DNA of 38,202 nt from Clostridiales bacterium (GTDB taxonomy: Bacteria > Bacillota > Clostridia > Christensenellales > UBA1750): positions 1-38,202 of the forward strand of contig SVHB01000017.1 of the NCBI GenBank assembly GCA_015056005.1. Reading direction: 5' to 3'. A program made the translations under genes and the position numbers. This document shows positions 1 to 8,250 of this stretch, piece after piece. The stretch's first letter is position 1. Each line of letters opens with the position of its first letter. The notes under the pieces were generated by a model. That model did no database searches. It saw only the letters and a list, made by a program, of their open reading frames with translations, and was not told where the DNA came from.

Positions 1-62
1 TAAGTATAACATACACATGGTGCATTGTCAACTTGCATAAAAGCATATGCTTCTTTATACAT
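1..62 (-). CDS. 5' end of an unidentified gene, last gene of the hisS operon in view
   Basis: An ATG at 62-60 follows the rodA stop by 11 nt. The site AAAGGG (75-70), which overlaps the rodA stop, lies 7 nt before it, a normal ribosome-site spacing. The frame stays open for the 20 codons left in the window and begins MYKEAYAFMQVD. The position and ribosome site suggest translation as part of the same operon. Too little protein is visible to assign a family, so no function is claimed. The gene is cut by the window edge. Confidence 0.55.
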   Translation of the reverse strand, partial: MYKEAYAFMQVDNAPCVCYT

Positions 63-73
63 CAAAATTCCCT

Positions 74-1240
74 TTAATTGCCGGGGTTTTCGTATCTTGT
101 GTTCTTTCTTCGCATCGACACCGAAAGCACCATTGCCGATGCTATAAGGTTTGTCCACATAGCTGAGCCGCCGTAGCTCAAAAACGGCAGCGGGATGCCG
201 GTTACCGGCAAAAGCCCTATGTTCATGCAGATGTTTTCAACGATATGAAACGCCATCATGGAAGCAACACCTATGCATATCATAGAACCAAAACTGTCCC
301 TCGCCGTCCTTGCGATCTTCAGCATCCTGATTATCACAAAAACAAAGAGCGCAACAAGTATCATGCAGCCGACCAAGCCGATAGCCTCTGCCGTGACCGC
401 AAAAATAAAGTCGGTATGCTTTTCGGGAACATAATCAAGCTGGCTCATGGCGCCTTCTCTGAAAAGCCCTTTGCCCCAGAGCTCGCCGGTGCCCGCGACC
501 ATTTTTGCGTTGTTCACGTGGTAGCCTGTGTTGGAAACGTCCCTTGAAGGGTCAAGAAAGTTGAGTATCCTTTCTCTCTGATAATCGCCCAGCACAAACC
601 ATATCGGCACTGCGCAGACGCCTGCGGACAGCCCCATGCCAACCAGCAGCTTCCAGTTGGTACCCGATAAAAACAGCATGCCGGCAAATATGCAAAGATA
701 CACAAGCGCAGTGCCGACCTCTCTTTCAAGGATAACCAGACCCACCGGCAGCGCGGTATAGAGAAGATACGGAAAAAGCTCTCTTACCTTCTGGATCGGT
801 CCTTCCCTTGTTGAAAGAAGCCTTGCCATCATAACGATATAGCACAGCTTTACCAGCTCGCCCGGCTGGAAGGAGAGCGTATCTGTTATATAGATAGCGT
901 TTTTGACATTGCCGCGCCCCGCAGGCATGAACAATACCAGTGCTAGCAGAAACATACCGAAAGCATATATCCATATCGCAAGCTGTCGGTATATCTTGTA
1001 ATCAAACGCGCCCGCGATAAGCGCAAGCACAGTGCCTGTCAAAAGCCAGATGAGCTGAGATCTTACATAATAGGGGTTGATCCTTGAGATCACGCCCAGA
1101 AGACCCGTTTCTCCCGTCTCGGAATATGGGTCGCAGGTTGCGTTCAAAATAAAAACAACGCCGCAGAGGCACAGCAAAACAATGGCGGAAAAAAGCCACC
1201 AATCCATGAGTTTTCTGAAGTTTTGCTCGTTCTTCTGCAT
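74..1240 (-). CDS. rodA: RodA/FtsW/SpoVE-family (SEDS) peptidoglycan polymerase, RodA-like
   Basis: Polytopic membrane protein of 388 residues with about ten hydrophobic segments. SEDS proteins polymerise lipid II into glycan strands together with a class B penicillin-binding protein; RodA acts in cell elongation. Diagnostic motifs are FLDPSRD and GYHVNNAK (about 228-246), WGKGLF (255-260), the loop QLDYVPEKHTDFIF (267-280) and the C-terminal GLLPVTGIPLPFLSYGGS (about 343-360). The Asp of HTDFIF (D277) lies at the position of the catalytic Asp reported for RodA. The Tyr-Val-Pro-Glu-Lys-His loop and the length favour RodA over FtsW or SpoVE, but the subfamily is inferred. No good ribosome site precedes the ATG at 1240. 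Instead a GC-rich hairpin (1255-1276) lies 14 nt upstream, so initiation may be weak or coupled. No pbp2, mreBCD or min gene is visible beside it; the gene ends the operon after glyA. Confidence 0.9.
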   Translation of the reverse strand: MQKNEQNFRKLMDWWLFSAIVLLCLCGVVFILNATCDPYSETGETGLLGVISRINPYYVRSQLIWLLTGTVLALIAGAFDYKIYRQLAIWIYAFGMFLLALVLFMPAGRGNVKNAIYITDTLSFQPGELVKLCYIVMMARLLSTREGPIQKVRELFPYLLYTALPVGLVILEREVGTALVYLCIFAGMLFLSGTNWKLLVGMGLSAGVCAVPIWFVLGDYQRERILNFLDPSRDVSNTGYHVNNAKMVAGTGELWGKGLFREGAMSQLDYVPEKHTDFIFAVTAEAIGLVGCMILVALFVFVIIRMLKIARTARDSFGSMICIGVASMMAFHIVENICMNIGLLPVTGIPLPFLSYGGSAMWTNLIASAMVLSVSMRRKNTRYENPGN

Positions 1241-1254
1241 GCGTTAAATACCAT

Positions 1255-1276
1255 GGGCGGGGAAAACTCCCCGCCC
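1255..1276 (-). promoter_or_regulatory. GC-rich hairpin between glyA and rodA
   Basis: Perfect 9-bp stem GGGCGGGGA / TCCCCGCCC with a 4-nt loop. On the minus strand it follows the glyA stop and ends 14 nt before the rodA ATG. No T-run follows it, so it is not a normal intrinsic terminator. It could stabilise the glyA message, mark an RNase site, or limit ribosome access to rodA. Confidence 0.6.
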
Positions 1277-1291
1277 CTTTCGTCTTATGTT

Positions 1292-2542
1292 TTACAGGAT
1301 ATCGTTTTCGTAGAGGGGATATTTTGCGCAAAGAGCCATGACCTGATCTTTGACAGCAGGAACAGCTTCTTCGCCGCCGTCGACGATATCGGCTATAAGG
1401 TTCGCGCAAAGGGTCATATCGTCTTCCAAAAGACCTCTGGAGGTCACAGCGGGGGTGCCAAGACGCACGCCGCTGGTAACAAAGGGAGAGCGAGTCTCAA
1501 AAGGTACGGTGTTCTTGTTGGCGGTGATGTTCGCTTCGTCCAGCAGATGCTCAAGTTCCTTGCCGGTCATTTCCCTGCCGGTCAGGTTTATAAGCATAAG
1601 GTGGTTGTCGGTGCCGCCGGAGACGAGCTTTACGCCCCTCTCAATAAGTCCTTTGGAAAGAGCCGCTGCGTTTTTGACGATCTGCCTCTGATATGCCTTG
1701 AACTCGTCGCTCATGGCCTCCTTGAAGCAAACAGCTTTGCCAGCGATAACATGCATGAGAGGTCCGCCCTGAGTACCGGGGAAGATACCGCTGTCGATCT
1801 TCTTGGCATACTGCTGTTTGCACATGATCATGCCGCCCCTGGGGCCTCTAAGGGTCTTATGGGTGGTGGTGGTAACGAAATCGGCATAGGGCACAGGGCT
1901 TTCGTGGCAGCCTGCGGCAACCAGACCCGCGATATGCGCTATATCGACCATCAGCATTGCTCCGACTGCATCGGCAACTTCCCTGAACTTTTTAAAATCA
2001 AGAGCTCTGGGATAAGCCGAAGCACCGGCAACGATGAGCTTGGGCTTGCACTGCTTTGCGGTTTCAAGCAGCTGATCGTAGTTGATGGTCTCGGTTTTTT
2101 CATCGACACCGTAGGGCACGATATTGAAATACTTACCTGAGATATTTACGGGGCTGCCATGGGTGAGATGGCCGCCGTGGTTTAAGTTCATGCCAAGTAT
2201 GGTATCGCCGGGCTCAAGCATGGCAAAATACACAGCGATATTTGCCTGCGCACCGGAATGAGGCTGTACGTTTACATGGTCGCAGCCAAAGATCGCCTTT
2301 GCGCGCTCCCTTGCAAGCTCCTCAACGATATCTACATATTTGCAGCCGCCGTAATAGCGTTTTCCGGGATAGCCTTCTGCGTACTTATTGGTCAGATGAC
2401 TTCCCATTGCCGCCATAACTGCGGGGGAAACAAAGTTTTCCGAGGCGATGAATTCAAGATGTGTCCTTTGACGCATGAGTTCAAGGTCCATTGCCTCAAA
2501 GAGTTCCGGGTCAGCATTCTTAATGGTGGTAAGATCGATCAT
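1292..2542 (-). CDS. glyA: Serine hydroxymethyltransferase
   Basis: PLP enzyme converting serine plus tetrahydrofolate to glycine plus 5,10-methylene-THF, the main one-carbon entry point; cytosolic. The protein is 416 residues, normal for bacterial GlyA. Family landmarks include [10 protein letters not shown] (33-42), [15 protein letters not shown] (52-66), the PLP-binding segment [14 protein letters not shown] with Schiff-base K229, and [11 protein letters not shown]. The frame extends upstream to a possible start at 2614, but AGGAGA at 2558-2553 lies 10 nt before the ATG at 2542, and conserved sequence begins there, so 2542 is chosen. The gene follows the sortase stop by 32 nt and precedes rodA by about 50 nt in the same direction. 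A long antisense ORF (1223-2140) is a shadow. Confidence 0.97.
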   Translation of the reverse strand: MIDLTTIKNADPELFEAMDLELMRQRTHLEFIASENFVSPAVMAAMGSHLTNKYAEGYPGKRYYGGCKYVDIVEELARERAKAIFGCDHVNVQPHSGAQANIAVYFAMLEPGDTILGMNLNHGGHLTHGSPVNISGKYFNIVPYGVDEKTETINYDQLLETAKQCKPKLIVAGASAYPRALDFKKFREVADAVGAMLMVDIAHIAGLVAAGCHESPVPYADFVTTTTHKTLRGPRGGMIMCKQQYAKKIDSGIFPGTQGGPLMHVIAGKAVCFKEAMSDEFKAYQRQIVKNAAALSKGLIERGVKLVSGGTDNHLMLINLTGREMTGKELEHLLDEANITANKNTVPFETRSPFVTSGVRLGTPAVTSRGLLEDDMTLCANLIADIVDGGEEAVPAVKDQVMALCAKYPLYENDIL

Positions 2543-2574
2543 GGTGGTCGTATCTCCTATCATTATATTTTTTA

Positions 2575-3491
2575 TTAGAACTCGGGCTTTTCGCCGCCGT
2601 GGAGCTGATACCAAAGATCGGGCATGAGCACATTTTCGTTCACGGTGGCATTTTCGGTGTCAACGGTTTCTTCTTCGCCGTCTCTTACCTTTCTGCCTAC
2701 GATAACCAGACGGCCGTTTTCCATCTGCCAGTCAGCAGTGCAGGTGGAGAGGATAACGAGCTTATCTTCGCCCTGAACATCAACGTTGTCGATGTTTATC
2801 ATGGAGCGAATCTTGAGCTGGTCGACGAATGAGAGGAAGGATTCGTCCGACTCAAAATCGTTGTAGGGATAGTAGAACAGAGGATCTGCGCTTGCGTCTA
2901 TGAGCATAACGGAGATGATCTTGTAGGTCTTTTCCGCTTCATAGAGAGTCTCAAGGTGAAGGTGGGGTTCTCCTTATAGAACTTGAGCGCGGAAGACTCA
3001 CTTCTGGTCACGTCATACTTCTTAAGGGTACCGAACTGGGTGCCGTTCTTCATATTGTGACCGTGGATAACGATGTTCTTGTCATCGTCCAGCAGTTTCG
3101 CATCGTTGCCCATGAACAGCCAGCCCTGATAATCGCTCTTCTTGTCAAAGTTATGGTCAAGGTAGAAAATATCATCCTCGCCCTGAACGATCGCATAATC
3201 GACCTCAGTGTTGGGCACGTTCAGCCAACCGACGGTATCGGGGTTGCGCTCAAGCAGCTCATCCCACTTTGGATCCTGAGTGGGTCTGGGAGTGGGAGTT
3301 GGGGTGGGCTCAACAGTGGGAGTGGGGGTAGGCTTGGGGGTCGCGGTAGCTACGGCGGTGGGTTCGGGGGTGGGCTTTACAACCTCTTCTCTGGGGAACA
3401 GAACAAGGGTGATGCTGTCCCAGAAAAAAAGTACCAGCGCTGCGCAAATGAGCACCGCTGCAGCGATTATCTGGATCGTGCGAGATTTCAT
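2575..3491 (-). pseudogene. srtB: Class B sortase, interrupted by a -1 frameshift
   Basis: Sortases are membrane-anchored cysteine transpeptidases that attach proteins to the wall or build pili. The first part (3491 to about 2953) has an N-terminal membrane anchor (residues 7-32), a Pro/Thr linker (about 38-73) and a class B core with DTVGWLNVPNTEVDYAIVQG and IVIHGHNMKNGTQFG, including catalytic His145. At about 2952/2953 one base is missing relative to an intact gene. The next frame continues without a gap as ETLYEAEKTYKIISVMLI and holds catalytic Cys (LVILSTCTADW) and Arg (RLVIVGRKV), stopping at 2575. Restoring one base gives about 305 residues, normal for class B. Start 3491 is set by GGAGGAA 9 nt upstream. 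The break may be a real mutation, phase variation or a sequencing error. The second frame is fully conserved, so decay would be recent. No sortase substrate is encoded nearby. Confidence 0.88.
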
Positions 3492-3536
3492 AGGCTGGGA
3501 TTCCTCCAATATTGTTTGCCGTATTATACGGCGCAT

Positions 3537-3977
3537 TTACTGATCTTTTTGCGTGCTTGCAACTATTTCAAGCATAACGGGGGTGAATTCACCCGTATCG
3601 ATGCGCTTTTTGTCGGTAAGCTTTATGATGATTAGCGCAATTCCCATAAGGATTATTGCCAAAAGCATCGAAAAGCCGTCGCTGCCGATATTAAGCGACA
3701 GAGCGCTATGGATCTTTGGCGCTATCCACAAGCCGAGCACAAACGCCAGCGCAGGGAACATATAAAGAATAGCGCTTGCTTTTACGATCTTTTCGCTGTG
3801 AAGCTGAACGTCCACAAGATCGCCTGTCTTTGCTTCAAGGCTGTTTAATATATCGACCTCAAGCTCTTCCTTCTGCCCGAACGAGCAGGCTCTGCAGCTT
3901 GCGCAGGCTTCACTGCGCACAAAAGAGACGGTCGCCATATTGCCTTTGACCTTTTTTACAATACCGGTTTGGTTCAT
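3537..3977 (-). CDS. RseC/MucC-family membrane protein (SoxR-reducing system/Rnf-associated type)
   Basis: Protein of 146 residues from the ATG at 3977. The N-terminal cytoplasmic part carries a Cys cluster CASCRACSFG (C25, C28, C31). Two transmembrane helices follow (about 72-95 and 107-125). This architecture matches the RseC/MucC (PF04246) family, whose members are linked to sigma-E control, SoxR reduction or Rnf complexes; the role in Firmicutes is not settled. The start is fixed by GGGAGG 7 nt upstream. The ATG overlaps the tcdA stop as ATGA, which indicates translational coupling. The longer frame from 4004 would start inside tcdA without a better ribosome site. No rnf or rse genes occur in the window, so function is by family only. 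Confidence 0.8.
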   Translation of the reverse strand: MNQTGIVKKVKGNMATVSFVRSEACASCRACSFGQKEELEVDILNSLEAKTGDLVDVQLHSEKIVKASAILYMFPALAFVLGLWIAPKIHSALSLNIGSDGFSMLLAIILMGIALIIIKLTDKKRIDTGEFTPVMLEIVASTQKDQ

Positions 3978-4681
3978 TTTGGCGCCTCCCTTTTTGTTAT
4001 GCACCTTATCACCTCGCCCGCGATGGTAAGACCTCCTATCGCAGGAACGAATGAGATGCTCGGGATGATGCCCGCCACGGGCTCGGTCACAAGGGTCTCC
4101 CTTGAAAAACAGACCTTTAGCTTTTTTACACCCATATCGCGAAGCTTTTTGCGCATCGCCTTAGCAAGCGGGTCATATTCGGTCTTTGAGATATCGGCTA
4201 TCTCAAAATTCTTGTAGAGCAGCTTGTTGCCCGTACCCATCGAGCTTACTTCCTGAATTCCGTTATCAAAACAGAACTTTGCTATCGCAAGCTTCGCTTT
4301 AACGTCGTCTATGGCATCGACCACAAAGTCGGGATGAGGAGTCAGCAGCTCGGGCACATTCTCGGGGGCGGCAAATTCGTTTATCGCCCTTACCTTTATG
4401 CTTTCATCTATCTCAAATATGCGCTTTTTTGCTTCCTCTGCCTTAAAGCAGCCGATATTGCTCTTTAGGCTGTACAGCTGGCGGTTAAGGTTTGAAACGG
4501 AGAAAACATCCCCGTCTATCAGAGTAAGGCTGCCTATCCCGGCTCTTGCCAGAGCTTCGATGCAGTAGCAGCCAACCCCGCCTACGCCAAACACGGTCAC
4601 ATGCGCATCTTTGAGCTTTTGGAGCGCATCTGAGCCTATCATGGCTTTGGTGCGCTCGTGCCTTAAATCAAAATCGGACAT
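3974..4681 (-). CDS. tcdA: tRNA threonylcarbamoyladenosine dehydratase (E1-like, TcdA/CsdL)
   Basis: ATP-dependent enzyme that cyclises t6A37 of ANN-decoding tRNAs to ct6A. The protein is 235 residues with the ThiF/MoeB/HesA adenylating fold: nucleotide loop GVGGVG (32-37), LIDGDVFSVSNLNRQ (about 53-67), VDAIDD (about 121-126) and a C-terminal TEPVAGIIPSISFVPAIGG segment typical of TcdA rather than ThiF or MoeB. It lacks the CxxC zinc pairs of MoeB. It begins with a TAATG overlap at the aspS stop and ends with an ATGA overlap into the rseC-like gene. Adjacency to aspS and hisS is also seen in Bacillus (yrvM), which supports the tRNA-modification assignment. Confidence 0.92.
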   Translation of the reverse strand: MSDFDLRHERTKAMIGSDALQKLKDAHVTVFGVGGVGCYCIEALARAGIGSLTLIDGDVFSVSNLNRQLYSLKSNIGCFKAEEAKKRIFEIDESIKVRAINEFAAPENVPELLTPHPDFVVDAIDDVKAKLAIAKFCFDNGIQEVSSMGTGNKLLYKNFEIADISKTEYDPLAKAMRKKLRDMGVKKLKVCFSRETLVTEPVAGIIPSISFVPAIGGLTIAGEVIRCITKREAPK

Positions 4682-6471
4682 TATTCCTTATTGCTCTTAA
4701 GAGCGATGCCAAGTGTATCGAGCTGCTCGGTATCTACGCCCGAGGGGGTCTCCATCATCATGCACACGCCGTTGGTAGCCTTGGGGAAGGCGATGACGTC
4801 TCTGAGGGAAGAAGCGCCCGAGAGGATCATAATGAGTCTGTCGACGCCGAAAGCGAAGCCGCCGTGAGGAGGTACGCCGTACTTGAATGCCTCGAGCATG
4901 AAGCCGAAGCGCTCCCAAGCGGTGTCATGGTCAAGACCGATGAGGTTAAACATCTGCTCCTGAAGCTCGGGACGGAAGATGCGGATGGAGCCGGAGCCCA
5001 TCTCGATGCCGTTCATAACAAGGTCATACGCCTTTGCCCTGACCGCGCCGGGGTTGGTCTCGACAAGGTCGAGGTCCTCGTCCATGGTGCTGGTGAAGGG
5101 ATGATGCATGGCAACGTATCTGCCTTCTTCCTCGTCGTACTCAAGCAGCGGGAACTCGGTGACCCAGAACAGGTCGTAGATGTTCTTGTCGATGAGGTCC
5201 ATCCTCTTTGCGATCTCGCATCTGAGACCGCCCAGAGCCTGGCGGGTAACGGCGAGCTTATCTGCGATGAAGAAAATGGTCTCGCCGACCTTGGCATCGG
5301 CAGCCTTCACGATCTCGTCAAATTTCTCGGGGGAGATGAACTTGGTCAGGGGAGAACGGATGCCGCTGTCCTCAACCATAGCATATGCAAGGCCCTTGAT
5401 ATTATAGGTGCCCTTCATGAACTCAGTGAGGGAATCGATCTCTTTTCTGGGGAAGATCTTGGGAGCGACTATGCACCTTACGGTGTTGCCGCTGGCTATG
5501 GTATCGTCAAAAACCTTGAAGCCGCAGCCGTTTACGATATCGTCAAGCTTTTTGAGGGTCATGCCGAACCTTCTGTCGGGCTTGTCGGAGCCGTAGGTGT
5601 CCATAGCGTACTGCCAGGTGATGCGCTCCAGGGGCAGCTGCTTTTCTATGCCGAGAACGTTTTTGAAAACCTTGGCAAATGCGCCTTCAACGGCGTCCTG
5701 AACCTGCTCGGGCTCAACGAAGGACATTTCAAGGTCGCACTGGGTGAACTCAAGCTGACGGTCGGCTCTTGCGTCCTCGTCTCTGAAGCAGCGGGCGATC
5801 TGGAAATACCTGTCGGTACCCGCAAGCATCAGAAGCTGCTTGTATATCTGGGGAGACTGAGGCAGAGCGTAGAAGTCGCCGTTGTGGAGCCTTGAAGGAA
5901 CGAGGAAGTCGCGCGCTCCCTCGGGGGTGGACTTGGTGAGGATGGGAGTTTCGACCTCGGTAAAGCCGATGGAATCGAAATGATCCCTTATGGTCTTGAC
6001 CACCTTATGACGGAAGGTGAGCATGTTCTGCATGGAAGCTCTTCTCAGGTCAAGATAACGGTACTTGAGCCTTAAAAGCTCGTTTTCGCCGGGATGCTCG
6101 TCGTCGATATAGATGGGAGGAGTCTCAGACCTGGAAAGAAGCTTCACGGAATCGGCATAGATCTCAATCCTGCCGGTCTTGAGCTTATCGTTGATCGCTT
6201 TTTCATCTCTGAGGCTTACTGTGCCGGTAACTGCCACGACAAATTCGCCCCTTAAGGATTCGCCGATTGAGAAGCATTCCTCGCTGCACTTGGAGCTGTC
6301 AAATACGATCTGGACAACGCCGGACTTATCCCTGAGCCAAGTAAAGATGATCTGACCCAAGTTTCTGGTGCGCTGCACCCAGCCCATAACGGTGACCTGC
6401 TGACCTGCGTAAGCTTCGGTTATATTTCCGCACATATCTGTGCGCTTAAGGCCGAAAAGAAGTTCTGCCAT
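4681..6471 (-). CDS. aspS: Aspartyl-tRNA synthetase (bacterial type)
   Basis: Class II synthetase charging tRNA-Asp. Length 596 residues, as expected for the bacterial form: N-terminal OB-fold anticodon domain (about 1-110), class II motif 1 region, motif 2 CFRDEDARADRQLEFTQ (about 228-244), the GAD insertion (about 290-410) and motif 3 GFAFGVDRLIMILSG near the C-terminus. The sequence does not show whether it also charges tRNA-Asn; no gatCAB or asnS is in view. AGAGGT precedes the ATG at 6471. It lies 30 nt after hisS and shares one base with tcdA. No T-box leader is present before it. Confidence 0.97.
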   Translation of the reverse strand: MAELLFGLKRTDMCGNITEAYAGQQVTVMGWVQRTRNLGQIIFTWLRDKSGVVQIVFDSSKCSEECFSIGESLRGEFVVAVTGTVSLRDEKAINDKLKTGRIEIYADSVKLLSRSETPPIYIDDEHPGENELLRLKYRYLDLRRASMQNMLTFRHKVVKTIRDHFDSIGFTEVETPILTKSTPEGARDFLVPSRLHNGDFYALPQSPQIYKQLLMLAGTDRYFQIARCFRDEDARADRQLEFTQCDLEMSFVEPEQVQDAVEGAFAKVFKNVLGIEKQLPLERITWQYAMDTYGSDKPDRRFGMTLKKLDDIVNGCGFKVFDDTIASGNTVRCIVAPKIFPRKEIDSLTEFMKGTYNIKGLAYAMVEDSGIRSPLTKFISPEKFDEIVKAADAKVGETIFFIADKLAVTRQALGGLRCEIAKRMDLIDKNIYDLFWVTEFPLLEYDEEEGRYVAMHHPFTSTMDEDLDLVETNPGAVRAKAYDLVMNGIEMGSGSIRIFRPELQEQMFNLIGLDHDTAWERFGFMLEAFKYGVPPHGGFAFGVDRLIMILSGASSLRDVIAFPKATNGVCMMMETPSGVDTEQLDTLGIALKSNKE

Positions 6472-6501
6472 TTTTCTTACCTCTTTATATATGATTTAGT
6501 C

Positions 6502-7755
6502 TTAGAACTGCATCTCAAAAAGCTGAGACTGAGTTATGCTGCTTTCCTCGCCCTTTTCCATGTCGCGCATTTTATATACGCCGCTTTCAAGCTCGTCATC
6601 GCCGATAACGAGTACCTTGGGAACGGAAAGCTTGCCCGAATATTTGAACTGGGCCTTCAGGCTGCGGCCCATGGTATCAGCGTCTACCCTAACCCCTTTG
6701 CTTCTAAGGAGAGCGCAAAGTTCAAAAGCCTTGTCCCTTGCCCTGTCGCCCATGGTGCAGATATAAAGATCGTAGGGGCTCTTCTCCTGAGGAAGAGCGT
6801 CCTGCGCCTGAGCCAGCATAAGCACTCGCTCCATGCCCATGCCAAAGCCAACGCCGGGCAGAGCGGGACCGCCGATGGTCTTTACAAGACCGTCGTATCT
6901 GCCGCCGCCGCAGATGGTCAGGGACTTGCCGTCCACCTCTGTCACGAACTCGAAAACGGTCCTCGTATAATAGTCAAGTCCGCGAACGATCCTGGGATCG
7001 ACCTTGTACTTGAAGCCTCTCATTTCAAGCAGACGCTTGAAGGTTTCGAAATGTTCCCTGCAGTCGTCGCAAAGCGCATCAAATATGCTGGGAACTTCCT
7101 CCAGCTGCTTCTGGCATTCGTCCACCTTGCAGTCAAGGATCCTCAGGGGGTTCTTCTCAAACCTTTCCTGGCAGGTCTTGCAGAAATTTGAAAGTCTGGG
7201 CTCGATATAATCCCTGAGCATCTTGTGATACACCTTCCTGCACTCAGGGCAGCCGATGGTGTTGATGTTAAGGGAAAGATTTTTAAGACCCATGTCCTTC
7301 AGAACGCCCATTGCGACCGATACAACGTCTATATCCATATAAGGAGAAGCGCTGCCGAAGGCCTCAATGCCGAACTGATGATGCTCTCTGAGCCTGCCGG
7401 ACTGGGGATTTTCGTATCTGAAAACAGGGCAGTTTAGATAATAAAGCTTCTGGGGCATTGCCTCTGCCACAAGACCGCTTTCGATCAGCGCGCGAACGAC
7501 GCCCGCGGTTCCCTCGGGCTTTAAGGTGATGGAGCGGTTGCCCTTATCGTTGAAGGTATACATTTCCTTCTGAACAACATCGGTGGTATCGCCGACGCCG
7601 CGAAGGAAAAGCTCGGTATGCTCAAAAGCGGGAGTGCGGATCTCTCTGAAGCCCGCCAGCGCAGCATGCCTGCGGCAGATAGCTTCAAGATGCTGCCACT
7701 GACCGCTGACCTGCGGAAGTACGTCCTTAGTTCCCTTTGGAGCCTGTGTTGCCAT
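6502..7755 (-). CDS. hisS: Histidyl-tRNA synthetase
   Basis: Class II synthetase charging tRNA-His; 417 residues, normal length. It begins APKGTKDVLP (motif typical of HisRS), followed by motif 2 with LREHHQFGIEAFG, the histidine-A/B motifs (VRGLDYYTRTVFEF and GGGRYDGLV, about 260-285) and the C-terminal anticodon-binding domain. A ribosome site GAGGTAG lies about 8 nt before the ATG at 7755. It is the first gene of the long minus-strand operon; the promoter at 7808-7836 would give an untranslated leader of only about 45 nt, too short for a T-box. An insertion with CPECRKVYHKM and CKTCQERF (about 167-195) holds paired cysteines that may bind zinc. Confidence 0.97.
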   Translation of the reverse strand: MATQAPKGTKDVLPQVSGQWQHLEAICRRHAALAGFREIRTPAFEHTELFLRGVGDTTDVVQKEMYTFNDKGNRSITLKPEGTAGVVRALIESGLVAEAMPQKLYYLNCPVFRYENPQSGRLREHHQFGIEAFGSASPYMDIDVVSVAMGVLKDMGLKNLSLNINTIGCPECRKVYHKMLRDYIEPRLSNFCKTCQERFEKNPLRILDCKVDECQKQLEEVPSIFDALCDDCREHFETFKRLLEMRGFKYKVDPRIVRGLDYYTRTVFEFVTEVDGKSLTICGGGRYDGLVKTIGGPALPGVGFGMGMERVLMLAQAQDALPQEKSPYDLYICTMGDRARDKAFELCALLRSKGVRVDADTMGRSLKAQFKYSGKLSVPKVLVIGDDELESGVYKMRDMEKGEESSITQSQLFEMQF

Positions 7756-7801
7756 GATCGATCTACCTCTATTTCATCGGTAAATACCGAATAATTACTA
7801 A

Positions 7802-8032
7802 TTATATATTATAACGCTTTTTTGCCCGGACTTCAATATATTTATTAAATTCTTATCCGATTACCTCAAAAAGCGAGATCAGTTATCCCACGGCAGTTCA
7901 TCCTGTTTTGCGCAAATCTGCGATTCAAAAGTTTCTCATAGCGCCATCCTCCCTGCTTATAAATCAGGAACTGTCATCTTAGATGAAAACAACGATCTTA
8001 TGATCACCCCGGATTTTGAAGGCTATGCATAA
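7802..8032 (+). pseudogene. Possible gene remnant, start-less open frame
   Basis: A 76-codon frame on the plus strand with no ATG/GTG/TTG near its 5' end runs to TAA at 8030-8032. The last ~45 codons read like protein (for example AILPAYKSGTVILDENND and MITPDFEGYA). The first part overlaps the hisS promoter, so only the later part (about 7853-8032) could be old coding sequence. I do not recognise the family. It may be chance. Confidence 0.25.
7808..7836 (-). promoter_or_regulatory. Promoter of the hisS operon
   Basis: On the minus strand: -35 TTGAAG (7836-7831), 17-nt spacer, -10 TATAAT (7813-7808). A small inverted repeat TCGGTA/TACCGA (7777-7790) lies in the transcribed leader. There is no T-box. 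Confidence 0.75.
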
Positions 8033-8127
8033 GAGCCCGGCTCGGGTCTGCTGCCCTCAGATCCTAATCTAAACCGATGATCTTCAAACAGACCTTGCGC
8101 GCCCGTAAGCGAGCTCCGTTTTTGTGC

Positions 8128-8142
8128 ATGATAAATTATCAT
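8128..8142. promoter_or_regulatory. Perfect 15-bp palindrome upstream of the pgk promoter
   Basis: ATGATAAATTATCAT: 7-bp arms around one central base, ending 32 bp before the -35 element of pgk. The placement suits a regulator site, but A+T-rich palindromes also occur by chance. Confidence 0.4.
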
Positions 8143-8174
8143 ACATAAATATTGTTAAAATTCTGACATTCGTA

Positions 8175-8203
8175 TTGCTAATATCAGCCAATTGAGATAT
8201 AAT
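8175..8203 (+). promoter_or_regulatory. Promoter of the pgk-tpiA-gpmI operon
   Basis: -35 TTGCTA (8175-8180), 17-nt spacer, -10 TATAAT (8198-8203). Transcription would start near 8210, leaving a leader of about 40 nt. Confidence 0.75.
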
Positions 8204-8250
8204 ATAGGAGTGAAAAATTGGTCACAAAATTTTAGGTCGAGGTGTCTGAT

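Noticed and set aside
3270-3400. Tandem-like G+T-rich repeat
   Set aside because: It encodes the Pro/Thr linker of the sortase on the minus strand, not a separate repeat element.
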